Shown in pieces: positions 28,738 to 37,525 of a stretch of DNA of 64,000 bases. How positions within the stretch are numbered: position 1 is the stretch's first letter; every line of letters begins with the position of its first letter. The translations under genes were made by a program, and so were the position numbers. Source of the stretch: CAWJLE01 sp963843645 (lineage in GTDB: Bacteria; Chloroflexota; Anaerolineae; DAOTYC01); contig CAWJLE010000005.1 of NCBI GenBank assembly GCA_963843645.1, positions 806,001 to 870,000 on the forward strand. Direction: 5' to 3'. The notes under the pieces were generated by a model, which was not told where the DNA came from, searched no databases, and saw only the letters and a program-made list of their open reading frames with translations.

Positions 28738-29316
28738 CTAGATCGGAAGAGAAGCAAGCCGCGCCAGTGCCGCTTGTGCAGCCACCGGGACTTCCAATTC
28801 CGGCTCGGCGCTTTCCAGAGCTTTGAGGACCGGCCGTGTAATCGCCTCCACTCGCCGCACAGCTAAGGCGCGCAAAATATGATGTGCGCCCTCTCTCAAC
28901 CACATCGAATCGGAGCGCCGGATCAATGCTTCCAACAAAGGCGCCACGCTGGGTCGTCCCAGAGCGATCAGCCCCTCCGCGGCCAGCCACCGGGTGCCGC
29001 CATTCGCGTCCTCCAGAGCCACCAGCAGAGCGGGGACGGCAGCCGGATCTCCGATCGTGGCCAGCGTCTTGGCGGCTTCCCAGCAGGCGTGGTCGCCGCA
29101 ATTCTCCTGACCGGAGCTCCCGAGCAATTTCACGAGCGGCGGTACCGCTGCTGCCCCCAATCGAGTCAACGCCTTGCGAGCAGCCTCTCGTTCTTTGCTG
29201 TTGTCGGACGACAGAGTCGCCAGCAGGTCTTCCATGGCGACAGGGTTGGGCAATTCGACCAGAGTCAGATTCGCTGTCTTTGCTTCGGTTTTCGCAAGAG
29301 TGTCGCGGGAATCCAT
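28738..29316 (-). CDS. HEAT-repeat (PBS-lyase-like) protein
   Basis: A 192-residue protein of about five HEAT repeats: AMEDLLATLSSDNSKEREAARKALTRLG, VPPLVKLLGSSG, CWEAAKTLATIGDPAAVPALLVALEDANGGTRWLAAEGLIALG, VAPLLEALIRRSDSMWLREGAHHILRAL, and PELEVPVAAQAALARL. Intact, and a clear paralogue of the protein at 27299-27903; the duplication brackets the SHOCT gene. The ATG at 29316 follows AAGGAG. A binding or scaffold role is all that can be said. Confidence 0.85.
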   Translation of the reverse strand: MDSRDTLAKTEAKTANLTLVELPNPVAMEDLLATLSSDNSKEREAARKALTRLGAAAVPPLVKLLGSSGQENCGDHACWEAAKTLATIGDPAAVPALLVALEDANGGTRWLAAEGLIALGRPSVAPLLEALIRRSDSMWLREGAHHILRALAVRRVEAITRPVLKALESAEPELEVPVAAQAALARLASLPI

Positions 29317-29484
29317 GCCTGAGCTCCTTATTCGAAACTGCACGTTACACACGTGGCCAGCCTGCCCTAATTGAAGCCGACCGAACCGCTTCACACTCCC
29401 TCTGCGACGCTGCCTCGTGAATCACGTGGAGGCCTCGCTTCGATGCAACTTTCTTCCAGTATAGTCTCAAATCGCCGCACGGGT

Positions 29485-29514
29485 CCTTAAGGTCAGTCGA
29501 ATCGGACCTTAAGG
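29485..29514. repeat. 10-bp inverted repeat upstream of the HEAT gene
   Basis: Arms ccttaaggtc (29485-29494) and gaccttaagg (29505-29514) around ten bases. Each arm contains ccttaagg, itself palindromic. Operator or attenuator are both possible. Confidence 0.5.
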
Positions 29515-29530
29515 CAACTTTATACCACAA

Positions 29531-29578
29531 AGACCAACAGGCGGTGCGCGTTTGATCGCGTGCACCGCCTGTTGGTCT
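29531..29578 (-). terminator. Strong terminator of the dipZ-trxB operon
   Basis: A 17-bp perfect stem (29531-29547 with 29562-29578, outer arms agaccaacag / ctgttggtct) with a 14-base loop, 15 bases after the thioredoxin reductase stop; a T-rich stretch follows on the minus strand. Confidence 0.9.
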
Positions 29579-29592
29579 CGTCTCTAGCTCTG

Positions 29593-30624
29593 TCACTCGT
29601 GCCGGACTTCGTCCGTCGGCAGCGATACCCACGATTCGATGGCCGCCGGAGTATCCTCGTCGTCGTGCGCCAGGAAGTGCTCGGCCTCGATCGCTGCGGC
29701 TGCGCCGGTGCCGGCGGCCGTGGCGACCTGTCTGAAGTCCGGGTCCTGCGCGTCGCCGGCAGCGAAAACGCCGGGCACGCTCGTATTCTGCCGCCGGTCC
29801 GCCACGATGTACCCCTGGCTATCGAGCGCGAGCTTGCCTGCGAACAATTGTGTGTTCGGGTCCAGCCCAACGTAGACGAACACGCCGTCAGTTGGGAGCT
29901 CAGAGACCTCACCTGTATCGATGCGGCGCAGCTTCACCGAATTGACCCGCCGCTCGCCCACGATTTCATCCACGACTGTGTTCCAGATCATCGTGATCTT
30001 TGGGTTGGACAACAGGCGCTCTGCACACCGCTTGTTCGCCCGAAGTTGATCGCGACGGTGAATGACGTACAGCTGTCGCGCGAATTTCGATAGAAACTGA
30101 GCTTCGTCGCAGGCGCTGTCCCCTCCACCGACCACAACGATCGTCTTGTCCTTGTAAAACAGGCCGTCGCAGTTGGCGCAGAACGAGACGCCGCGCCCGA
30201 CGAACTTGTCTTCGCCTGGCACTCCCAGACGCCTCGAACGTGCTCCCGTAGCCACCACCAGAGTCTTCGCGAGGTGCTCGCCGTCCAGCGTCTTAACCCT
30301 GAACGGCCTTTGGGACAGGTCAACTTCAACGACTTCCTCGGACACCATTCGCGCGCCGAAATTCTCGGCCTGCTCACGCATCCGAGCGGCCAGCGCCTGG
30401 CCCCCAATGCCCTCCGGAAATCCAGGAACGTTCTCCATCAAGTCCGAGGTGGCGGCCTGACCGCCGGGTGCCGGTCCGAGTAGAACCAGTGGCGAGAGGG
30501 CCGCGCGCGCGCCATACAGTGCGGCCGTGTAGCCAGCCGGTCCGCCCCCGATGACGATCATTTGCTCCACGGTCGACGCGGATGATGGAGTGGGCGTTGT
30601 TCGAGGGGAGAGTTTAAAGTCCAT
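29593..30624 (-). CDS. trxB: Thioredoxin reductase
   Basis: A 343-residue NADPH:thioredoxin oxidoreductase. FAD-binding MIVIGGGPAGYTAALYGARA near residue 22, the GGQAATSDLMENVPGFPEGIGG segment, the redox-active SFCANCDG (CxxC), the NADPH fold IVVVGGGDSACDEAQFL, HRRDQLRANK, and the C-terminal GVFAAGDAQDPDFRQVATAAGTGAAAAIEAEHFL. The ATG at 30624 has GGAGG five bases upstream, with an about 20-residue Pro/Ser/Thr extension before the FAD domain. It is 132 bases downstream of the DipZ-like gene; together they likely form a thiol-redox unit that supplies electrons to thioredoxin-type proteins. Confidence 0.93.
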   Translation of the reverse strand: MDFKLSPRTTPTPSSASTVEQMIVIGGGPAGYTAALYGARAALSPLVLLGPAPGGQAATSDLMENVPGFPEGIGGQALAARMREQAENFGARMVSEEVVEVDLSQRPFRVKTLDGEHLAKTLVVATGARSRRLGVPGEDKFVGRGVSFCANCDGLFYKDKTIVVVGGGDSACDEAQFLSKFARQLYVIHRRDQLRANKRCAERLLSNPKITMIWNTVVDEIVGERRVNSVKLRRIDTGEVSELPTDGVFVYVGLDPNTQLFAGKLALDSQGYIVADRRQNTSVPGVFAAGDAQDPDFRQVATAAGTGAAAAIEAEHFLAHDDEDTPAAIESWVSLPTDEVRHE

Positions 30625-30756
30625 GATGACCTCCTTTCGCGCCACCGCGCATTTGTGTTCTCGATTACCAACCTTATTACGCCGAACGGACCGACGTGGA
30701 TTCGTCGGCGGGTGATGCGCGGTGTGCCCGCGCATCATCCATTACTATAGCCCAAT

Positions 30757-32562
30757 TCATCCGAAAGTGAAAGCATAAACTTGAATACCGTCGTTCTCGA
30801 ACTCGAGGCGCAGCAGGTGGCTGCCTGGATTACCCTGCAGGTTGACCAGGTCGTACAGCCGATCCTTGTCGAGGGTGATTGTTCCATCTTTGACGTCAGC
30901 CCCCGCCTGGCTGCTGTCGATGAGCCTTCCATCGAGCAGCACCTTGATCTGGTCGCCCGCTTGCTTTGGCGTGATGACGAGGAACACTCGATTGGCGGTG
31001 AAATTCAGATCCAGGGCGGATCCTCGTTCTGCCTGTGCGTATTGCGGTTGCACGTTCCACCAGCCCTCGAACGCGAAGTTGTCCTTCGGAATCGTCGCTG
31101 CCGGAGTGAACTGCTGGCGGCCGCCGTGCGGTCCCGACTTCATGGCGAACGAACCCATGCGGTCTTCGCCCAGGTAAGTTTCCGGGGTCGTCATTTGGGT
31201 CGGCGTCAAATCCGCGGCCTTCACCAGGCTTTGGTCGACGTTCTTGCCGTCCGCGGTCAGAAGAGCCTTGATGTCCATTTCCATTTCGTCATAGCGACCT
31301 TCGCCGAAGTGTTCGACACGGATGTGGCCGTTGGCGTCGATCAGGTACTCTGCCGGCCAGTAGAGATTGTTGTAGGCGTTCCAGGTCGCATAGTTGTTGT
31401 CCTGGGCGACCGGGTAATGGATGTTGAACTGCTTGATGGCGTTCTCGACGTTCGTCGTGTCCTTCTCAAACTGAAATTCCGGCGTATGCACGCCCACCAC
31501 CACGAGTCCCTGGTCCTTATACTTGTCATACCAGGCCGTGACGTGTGGCAAAGTCCGGATGCAGTTGATGCAGGAGTAGGTCCAGAAGTCCACCAGGACG
31601 ACCTTGCCCTTGAGGTCGGCCAGCGTCAGCGGATTGGGCGTGTTCAGCCAGTGGGTGATGCCTGTGAAATCCGGCGCCGGCCCCAGGTCCTGCAAATCGC
31701 TGGCGGAAACCGGCTTGAGGCTGCTATTAACCGGACCGTTGTTGCCCGCGTTGGCGTTGCTCGTGTCGTTCTTGACTGCGCCGCCGCCTGCCGGCGCTTT
31801 CGCGGCCAACGACTCGCTTCTCAGGCCATTGAGCTGACCCTGTACCTGTCCCTCGAACTGGTTGACGAAAGTTGAGTAGGACGGGACGAAGTCGAGCAGT
31901 CTGGCCTCGACCGTCTTGTCGTAGTTGTTGTAGATCGCCAGGGCGGTGACGATCATAACCACGCCGAAGACCTGCTGAATCCTCGGCGTATATTTCGCGA
32001 CTCTTCGGCTCTTGGTGAAGAACCACTTGCCGGCGCTGGCGAACAGGAATAGCGGGATGCCGATGCCGACGACGTACGTCACCGTGAGCACGATGACCTG
32101 GAGGTTGACTGCCTGCGTCGCCGCCAGCGTCGCGATGGTCGCCAGGATCGGGCCGGCGCACGGGGACCAAACCAGGCCCAAAGAGGAGCCGGTCACGAAG
32201 CCGCCCGTAAATCCGCTCTTGTTAGATCGCGTTGCTCCCCCGAAGCGCCCGGTGATCCCGGTGACCGCGCCTTCCAGCAGCCGAGTCAGGGAGGGAACCG
32301 CCAGCGTGAGGCCGAGGAAGCCGATCACAACGACTGCGAAGATCCGCAGGATGTTCGGATCGAAGTGCAGAATCCTGACCAGATACGACAGCGAGAGGGT
32401 GAAGACCGTAAAGCTGAACATGATCCCCAGCGTCACGCCGACTGGCTTGAGCTTTCCCCCGGTGCTGGAGGAGGACAAGATCACCGGCAGGAGCGGCCAG
32501 ATGCAAGGCGCAAGGATAGTAATCAACCCGGAAGCGAACGCAAAGAGCAGTAGCAGTACCAT
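30757..32562 (-). CDS. DipZ-like protein: CcdA membrane domain + thioredoxin-like domain
   Basis: A 601-residue protein like mycobacterial DipZ. Residues 1-230 form the CcdA/DsbD-type membrane domain with the paired-cysteine motifs LAPCIWPLLPV and WSPCAGPILATI. A linker of about 80 residues is followed by a thioredoxin-like domain (residues 290-430) with FWTYSCINCIRTLPHV (CxxC), and a C-terminal beta domain of about 150 residues that in DipZ resembles a carbohydrate-binding fold. It passes electrons from cytoplasmic thioredoxin across the membrane to extracytoplasmic disulfides. The ATG at 32562 follows GGAGG. trxB lies immediately downstream. Confidence 0.92.
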   Translation of the reverse strand: MVLLLLFAFASGLITILAPCIWPLLPVILSSSSTGGKLKPVGVTLGIMFSFTVFTLSLSYLVRILHFDPNILRIFAVVVIGFLGLTLAVPSLTRLLEGAVTGITGRFGGATRSNKSGFTGGFVTGSSLGLVWSPCAGPILATIATLAATQAVNLQVIVLTVTYVVGIGIPLFLFASAGKWFFTKSRRVAKYTPRIQQVFGVVMIVTALAIYNNYDKTVEARLLDFVPSYSTFVNQFEGQVQGQLNGLRSESLAAKAPAGGGAVKNDTSNANAGNNGPVNSSLKPVSASDLQDLGPAPDFTGITHWLNTPNPLTLADLKGKVVLVDFWTYSCINCIRTLPHVTAWYDKYKDQGLVVVGVHTPEFQFEKDTTNVENAIKQFNIHYPVAQDNNYATWNAYNNLYWPAEYLIDANGHIRVEHFGEGRYDEMEMDIKALLTADGKNVDQSLVKAADLTPTQMTTPETYLGEDRMGSFAMKSGPHGGRQQFTPAATIPKDNFAFEGWWNVQPQYAQAERGSALDLNFTANRVFLVITPKQAGDQIKVLLDGRLIDSSQAGADVKDGTITLDKDRLYDLVNLQGNPGSHLLRLEFENDGIQVYAFTFG

Positions 32563-32963
32563 GGGAGCCTCCTTCTTAGGGTCCAAAAGTATCGTGTTTC
32601 AAAAAATATCTGTCTTTTTTGCCGTTTTTTACGATTCATCGATGTCTACCAACAATATCTACGAGTTTTGATGACGTCCAGATTGCTTGTTCGCTCATGC
32701 GGGGCGTTGTGAGTGCGAGTCGGCGGCCTTTTCGCTCCAGCCCGGCCGCCGGTCTCACGACGTCTGAGCCCTGACTGCCTTGGCTGAGCGCATTGCACCA
32801 CGCGGTTGCCCCGACCTTTGTCTGGTTTCAGCCTTACTTGCGCTCCTTCCTCCTGATCATTAGTCCCGCCAGCGAGCCGAGCGTTACACGGCAGGAGAAA
32901 ATTCGTGCACTTTCGGTGGAGATCAGATCTCCTCTTTCAGGTTCATCGCGAGGATTTTCGCTG

Positions 32964-32995
32964 AGACTTCCGAAGTTCGGAAACTTCGGAAGTCT
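32964..32995. repeat. Dispersed palindrome, copy 2
   Basis: Arms agacttccgaagtt (32964-32977) and aacttcggaagtct (32982-32995), 4-base loop; 28 bases before the -35 box of the ECF sigma promoter. Confidence 0.9.
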
Positions 32996-33023
32996 GGTCG
33001 CCCTGGTCGCCCTGGCCATCCGC

Positions 33024-33053
33024 TTGACATCGCTGACGGTTTGCTTCTATACT
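33024..33053 (+). promoter_or_regulatory. Promoter of the ECF sigma operon
   Basis: TTGACA (33024-33029), 18-base spacer, TATACT (33048-33053). The expected transcription start (about 33060) falls within or after the GGAGG at 33057-33061. Confidence 0.7.
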
Positions 33054-33067
33054 TCTGGAGGATCGCG

Positions 33068-33790
33068 GTGGCAGACGTGGCTGGAACAGCGTTTCTTGCG
33101 TGGTACGAATGGGGCGCTGATGTGGAAGTACGTCCATGTGGTGAGGAAACCGACGAAGACGTAATGGCGGATGAGTTGCTGGTCGATGCCCTGCGGCGGG
33201 GCGAGGAAGACGCTTTCGCCGGGCTGATCGATCGGTATCACACCGCGCTCGTGCGAACGGCTATGATCTTCGTCCGGACCCGTCCCGCGGCTGAGGACGT
33301 GGCGCAAGACACCTGGCTGGCCGTCCTGCGGGGCCTGGCAGGCTTCGACGGCCGCTCCTCGCTTAAGACGTGGATCTTCTCAATCCTGGTCAACCGGGCC
33401 AGGACCCACGGCAAGCGAGAGGACCGTTACGTGACGTTCTCCCCTCTGCCCGATTCTGACCTCGACCTTGATGAACCGTCGGTCGATCCCAGTCGATTCA
33501 ATCCGGACGACCATCCTCAGTACCCAGGCGGCTGGGTGAGCTTTCCCCGTCGCTGGGACGAGATCCCCGAGCGGCGATTGCTCTCCCAGGAAACCCTCTC
33601 ATTTATCAGGCAGGCGATCGAGGCACTCCCGCCCCGCCAGCGGATGGTGATTTCCTTGCGGGACATCGAGGGATGGTCGGCGGAAGAGGTGCGTAACGTT
33701 CTGAACCTCAATGAGACTAATCAGCGAGTGATTCTTCACCGTGCGCGCTCCAAGGTCCGCAACGCGCTCGAAAAATACTTGGGAGAGTAG
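33068..33790 (+). CDS. ECF-type RNA polymerase sigma factor
   Basis: A 240-residue extracytoplasmic-function sigma factor. Region 2: EDAFAGLIDRYHTALVRTAMIFV, AAEDVAQDTWLAVLRGLAGFDGRSSLKTWIFSILVNRART. Region 4: LPPRQRMVISLRDIEGWSAEEVRNVLNLNETNQRVILHRARSKVRNAL. An unusually long linker of about 70 residues (SPLPDSDLDLDEPSVDPSRF...) separates them. Start is uncertain: GTG 33068 has GGAGG six bases before it, but the promoter above would place the transcript start inside that site; ATG 33164 (MADELLVDALRRG) is the alternative. The anti-sigma gene follows by 8 bases. It probably controls a surface or stress regulon. Confidence 0.9.
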   Translation: MADVAGTAFLAWYEWGADVEVRPCGEETDEDVMADELLVDALRRGEEDAFAGLIDRYHTALVRTAMIFVRTRPAAEDVAQDTWLAVLRGLAGFDGRSSLKTWIFSILVNRARTHGKREDRYVTFSPLPDSDLDLDEPSVDPSRFNPDDHPQYPGGWVSFPRRWDEIPERRLLSQETLSFIRQAIEALPPRQRMVISLRDIEGWSAEEVRNVLNLNETNQRVILHRARSKVRNALEKYLGE

Positions 33791-33798
33791 GTGATACC

Positions 33799-34044
33799 AT
33801 GACCGCCGCTATGATGACGTGCAAAGAGCTGGTGGAGCTGGTAACCCAATATTTGGAAAAGGCCCTGTCGGCCGAGGATCATGCGCGCTTCGAAGCCCAC
33901 CTTGCGGCGTGCCCCGGCTGTATGGAGTACCTGACTGAATTCCGCGAAACTATCCACCTGACGGGTCGGCTCTCGGAAGAGCACATTCCGGCGAGTACCC
34001 GGCGTAGGCTCCTCCATACGTTCCGCGAACTAAACCAGCGCTGA
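33799..34044 (+). CDS. Zinc-finger anti-sigma factor (zf-HC2)
   Basis: An 81-residue protein with the zinc-binding motif of anti-sigma factors: MTCKELVELVTQYLEKALSAEDHARFEAHLAACPGCMEYLTEF, i.e. Cys...His-x3-Cys-x2-Cys. No transmembrane helix is present, so it is a cytoplasmic anti-sigma, perhaps redox- or zinc-sensing as in ZAS proteins. The start is the ATG at 33799, directly after the sigma stop, so the two are co-translated. Confidence 0.9.
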   Translation: MTAAMMTCKELVELVTQYLEKALSAEDHARFEAHLAACPGCMEYLTEFRETIHLTGRLSEEHIPASTRRRLLHTFRELNQR

Positions 34045-34083
34045 TCCTCGTGCACCGACGCCGGCCTGACCCAGACTTCACGC

Positions 34084-34120
34084 CGAGACTTCCGAAGTCT
34101 TGAAGACTTCGGAAGTCTCG
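34084..34120. repeat. Dispersed palindrome, copy 3
   Basis: Perfect 18-bp arms (34084-34101 and 34103-34120, cgagacttccgaagtctt / aagacttcggaagtctcg) around a single base, between the anti-sigma and DinB genes. Confidence 0.9.
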
Positions 34121-34171
34121 GGACCAGTCGGCATGAGGGTTGACGCAGCCCTTCCTGGAAAGGAGAATGGA

Positions 34172-34645
34172 GTGAATTCGACCGATGCAGTCATTGCGGC
34201 CCTGGAGAACGGCCCGTCCCTGATCGTTCCCCTGGTGCGAGAAGTTCCCCCGTCCATTCTGAAGCGCCGTCCCACGCCCCACTCGTGGTCGGCGTACGAA
34301 ATTGCCTGCCACCTGGCAGCCGCTCAGCCGTTGTTCTTCGAGCGACTCGATCTCATGTTGCAGGAAGACAACCCCATCATCACACCGTATTTTCCTGATG
34401 AGCACGACCAGGAGGACGCTCTCCTGTCGGCGGATCTGGATGAAGCGCTCGACCGCTTCATTCACGACAGAATCAGGCTCGTCGAGCGGCTCAAGCTGCT
34501 GACGCCCGAACAGTGGCAGCGGACGGCGCGACACGGCGAGTACTCCCACTACTCCGTGTTCATCATGTTCCGGCACCTGGCCCTGCATGACCTGATGCAC
34601 GCCTACGACATCGAGCAGTTGCTGCTCATGAAAGACTGGGCGTAA
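34172..34645 (+). CDS. DinB-like (YfiT) metal-dependent hydrolase fold protein
   Basis: A 157-residue four-helix bundle protein: LENGPSLIVPLVREVPPSILKRRPTPHSWSAYEIACHLAAAQPLFFERLDLML, and HGEYSHYSVFIMFRHLALHDLMHAYDIEQLL. Conserved His residues in HLAAAQ and HLALHDLMH form the DinB metal site. Such proteins are often thiol transferases (bacillithiol- or mycothiol-dependent) or of unknown role. GTG at 34172 is selected because AAAGGAG lies six bases upstream, after the palindrome. Confidence 0.82.
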   Translation: MNSTDAVIAALENGPSLIVPLVREVPPSILKRRPTPHSWSAYEIACHLAAAQPLFFERLDLMLQEDNPIITPYFPDEHDQEDALLSADLDEALDRFIHDRIRLVERLKLLTPEQWQRTARHGEYSHYSVFIMFRHLALHDLMHAYDIEQLLLMKDWA

Positions 34646-34657
34646 GGAGTCCAATCT

Positions 34658-35614
34658 ATGCGTGGATCGGGGCCCCAGGACGGTGACGAGCCCAAACGGC
34701 CGGGCATCTTCGGCCGGCTGTGGAGCGGCCTGCTCCGGCGGCGGGCGGAACGCGCCCGCCAGGCGCAGACCCAGCCGCACCGTGTAGCTTCGCGGCGCAG
34801 TCCCGGCAGCTACCCTGTGCCGGAGCCGCCGGAGACACCGCCAATGCCCGGCGTTCTGCGCTATTTCACGGCGCACGAAGCGCGGACCGTCGAAGCGCTC
34901 ACGGCGCGCATTCTGCCGTCGGGGCCGGACGGCTTCGGCGCGCGCGAGGCCGGCGTCCTGAACTACATCGACTACTTGCTGGCGCAGGCGGATGCATTCG
35001 GGCAGCCCATCTATCGCCGGCCGCCCTACGCGCGCATCTACGAGGGTGAGGTTCTACCGCCCCTCGCGTCCGACGATTCGACAGGAGATGGAGGGGCAAT
35101 CTGGGTCAAGAAAGAGGACCTGGGCCGATACGGCTTTCAGTCTGCATTGGACCCGCAGCAGATCTACCGCCGCGGACTGGCGGCCCTCGACCGGTCCGCC
35201 CGGATTGCCTTCGCTGCGGACTTCGCCGACCTCCCGCCCGACGCGCAGGACGATCTGGTCCGGGCTCTCGCCGACGATAGCGCAGTTGGCTTCGATGAGC
35301 CCGGCGCTCGCCTCTTCTTCGAAGTCGTCGAAGAACACACCAGCGAGGGGGCATTCAGCGATCCGCAGTACGGCGGTAACCTCGACAAGGTTGGCTGGAA
35401 GGCGATCCGCTACCCGGCGGCCCAGCGAACTTACTCCGCGGAGGACATCAAGAATACCGAGTTCGATCTTGCCCCACAGGCTTTGTCTGAGTTACACCAC
35501 ATTCACGCCCGCATGCCCGCCGCAGATGAGAAGGGAATTCAGTCGACGCTGGCGATGGCCATGCCACTGACACCGAGCGGCTACCAAGCGAGGAAGAGCC
35601 ATGATTCGGCATAA
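34658..35614 (+). CDS. Gluconate 2-dehydrogenase subunit 3-like protein
   Basis: A 318-residue protein of the small-subunit family that partners GMC oxidoreductases. The family domain runs from about residue 64: GVLRYFTAHEARTVEALTARILP, GAREAGVLNYIDYLLA, YRRGLAALDRSARIAF, FFEVVEEHTSEGAFSDPQYGGNLDKVGWKAIRYP. The N-terminus (RLWSGLLRRRAERARQ) is basic, with no clear Tat motif, unlike many relatives. The ATG at 34658 has AAGGAG eight bases upstream. It overlaps the GMC gene by 14 bases, so the two are coupled. A cytochrome c third subunit is not present nearby. Confidence 0.85.
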   Translation: MRGSGPQDGDEPKRPGIFGRLWSGLLRRRAERARQAQTQPHRVASRRSPGSYPVPEPPETPPMPGVLRYFTAHEARTVEALTARILPSGPDGFGAREAGVLNYIDYLLAQADAFGQPIYRRPPYARIYEGEVLPPLASDDSTGDGGAIWVKKEDLGRYGFQSALDPQQIYRRGLAALDRSARIAFAADFADLPPDAQDDLVRALADDSAVGFDEPGARLFFEVVEEHTSEGAFSDPQYGGNLDKVGWKAIRYPAAQRTYSAEDIKNTEFDLAPQALSELHHIHARMPAADEKGIQSTLAMAMPLTPSGYQARKSHDSA

Positions 35615-37379
35615 GAAGGTGGACGTCGTGACCATCGGCGCGGGTTGGACGGCATCGATCCTCGCGTGGAAGCTGACGGCGGCCGGTCTGCAGGTGGTCT
35701 CGATCGAACAAGGGCCGGCCCGCTGGACGTATCCTGATTTTGCCCACAACCACGATCACCTCCGCTTCTCGGTGCGGAAGGCACTGATGGCGGACATTTC
35801 CAGGGAGACGTGGACCTGGCGACCCAACCCCTCCGCGCCATCGCTGCCGATGCGCAAGTACGGGTCGTTCGATCCCGGAGCAGGGCTCGGCGGAGCCGGC
35901 ATCCACTGGTCCGGGATGCACTGGCGTTTTCTACCCAGCGACTTCCGCTACCGCTCGCACCACGTCGAACGGTACGGAGAGAAGAAGCTGCCGGAAGGCA
36001 ATCAAATCCAGGACTGGCCTCTCACTTACGAGGATCTGGAACCGTATTACGATGCTTTCGAATACGACGTGGGGGTCTCCGGCCAGGCCGGCAACATAGG
36101 TGGGCAGATCGTCGTGGGAGGGAATCCCTTCGAAGGGCCCCGACGGCGTGATTACCCGCTGCCGCCGCTGGACATGACGCTCTCAGCGGACCTGTTTGCC
36201 CAAGCCTGCCAGCAGCTGGGGTATCATCCTTTCCCACAGGCGGCCGCCATTCTGTCGCAGGACTTTCGGGATCCCTGGGGTTTTAAGCGTTGGGCTTGCC
36301 TCTATTGCGGCTTCTGCACTCGCTTCGGCTGCGACGTCGACGCGAAGGCCAGCCCGATCAATAGCCATCTCCGGCCGGCGCTCCTGTCGGGGCGCTACGA
36401 GGTGCGGATCGACTCGAAGGTCCTTGGCGTGAATCTCGACGCCGATGGACTGGCGACCGGCGTTACTTACGTGGACGCCGACGGCCAGGAACACGAGCAG
36501 CCGGCGGACATCGTGGTTCTCTCGGCTTACATGCTGACCAACGTGCGCCTGTTGCTGCTCTCAAAACACCCGCGCCATCCCAAAGGCATCGGCAACGATC
36601 GTGGGTGGGTCGGCCGAAACTACACGTACCAGCACTGGCAAAGCCCCGCGATCGGCTTGTTCGACGGACGGCGGTTTAATGGTTTCATGGGCAATACTTC
36701 GACGGTCAACGTGATCTACGATTTCAACGCCGACTGCTTCGATCACGCCGACGTCGACTTCGTCGGAGGGGCGTCGATCTTCTGCGGCGTGGGCGAGCGC
36801 GACCCTTTGACCTCCGTGGCCAATCTCCCGGCGCTGACCGGTGCTGCCCCCGTGAGTCACCCGTGGGGTGCGGAATGGAAACGCCACATCGTCCGGTACT
36901 GGGACAGCGCCCCGGCGCTCACCATGCAAGGGGAGAGTCTGCCCTATTCGGACCAGTTCTGCGACCTCGACCCGGTCTACACCGATCATTACGGCTTGCC
37001 TCTGCTTCGCCTCACGTTCGATTGGCACCCCAACGACTACGCGATGTACCGGTTCATTGCCGGCAAGTGCGCGGACATCGCCAGGGCGATGGGCGCCTCG
37101 CAAGTCATCACGCGGTCGGAGCTGCAGCCGTACAACCTGCACCGATACCAGAGCACCCACAACACGGGCGGCGCCATCATGGGGACCGATCCGGGTTGTT
37201 CGGTGACCAACAAATTCGGCCAGGTGTGGGACACCCCGAACGTGTTCGTGACCGGCGCTGCGCTCTACCCACAGAACCCGGGCGCGAACCCCACCGGCAC
37301 CCTCTGCGCCCTCGCCTACATGCAGGGCGACGCCATCTGCGATCGGTACGTGAAGGACCCACGGCGACTCATTGGGTAG
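35601..37379 (+). CDS. GMC-family FAD-dependent oxidoreductase (gluconate/sugar dehydrogenase type)
   Basis: A 592-residue flavoprotein. FAD loop VDVVTIGAGWTASILAWKLTAAGLQVVSIEQG (11-41), GLGGAGIHWSGMHWRF, CLYCGFCTRFGCDVDAKAS (a cysteine-rich stretch typical of gluconate dehydrogenase large subunits), and the C-terminal GMC motif HNTGGAIMGTDPGCSV, with NVFVTGAALYPQNPGANPTGTLCALAY. It oxidises a sugar or sugar acid and passes electrons to the respiratory chain through the small subunit. The ATG at 35601 follows AGGAAG. Substrate is unknown. Confidence 0.88.
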   Translation: MIRHKKVDVVTIGAGWTASILAWKLTAAGLQVVSIEQGPARWTYPDFAHNHDHLRFSVRKALMADISRETWTWRPNPSAPSLPMRKYGSFDPGAGLGGAGIHWSGMHWRFLPSDFRYRSHHVERYGEKKLPEGNQIQDWPLTYEDLEPYYDAFEYDVGVSGQAGNIGGQIVVGGNPFEGPRRRDYPLPPLDMTLSADLFAQACQQLGYHPFPQAAAILSQDFRDPWGFKRWACLYCGFCTRFGCDVDAKASPINSHLRPALLSGRYEVRIDSKVLGVNLDADGLATGVTYVDADGQEHEQPADIVVLSAYMLTNVRLLLLSKHPRHPKGIGNDRGWVGRNYTYQHWQSPAIGLFDGRRFNGFMGNTSTVNVIYDFNADCFDHADVDFVGGASIFCGVGERDPLTSVANLPALTGAAPVSHPWGAEWKRHIVRYWDSAPALTMQGESLPYSDQFCDLDPVYTDHYGLPLLRLTFDWHPNDYAMYRFIAGKCADIARAMGASQVITRSELQPYNLHRYQSTHNTGGAIMGTDPGCSVTNKFGQVWDTPNVFVTGAALYPQNPGANPTGTLCALAYMQGDAICDRYVKDPRRLIG

Positions 37380-37406
37380 GGCCGGGATGCGCAATGCGTG
37401 ATACAT

Positions 37407-37461
37407 AACAGCGTAATGAGTGACTCTGTATTGCCCAGTGGGAGTCACTCATTACGCTGTT
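37407..37461. terminator. Bidirectional terminator with 20-bp perfect stem
   Basis: Arms 37407-37426 and 37442-37461 are perfectly complementary (ends aacagcgtaa / ttacgctgtt), 15-base loop. It sits between two convergent genes. To the right (37470-37512) follow degenerate copies of the octamer cacgcatc; a reverse version (gcgtgat) lies just left (37396). Confidence 0.85.
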
Positions 37462-37525
37462 CGAATCTCGGTACCACGCACCACGCGTCACGCATCACGC
37501 ACTACGCATCATTCGCCGCTTCTCT

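Larger units (their letters stand above)
32563..33067. other. 505-base regulatory gap between divergent genes
   Basis: No gene found. It holds the second palindrome copy (32964-32995) and the ECF sigma promoter (33024-33053). Confidence 0.6.
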
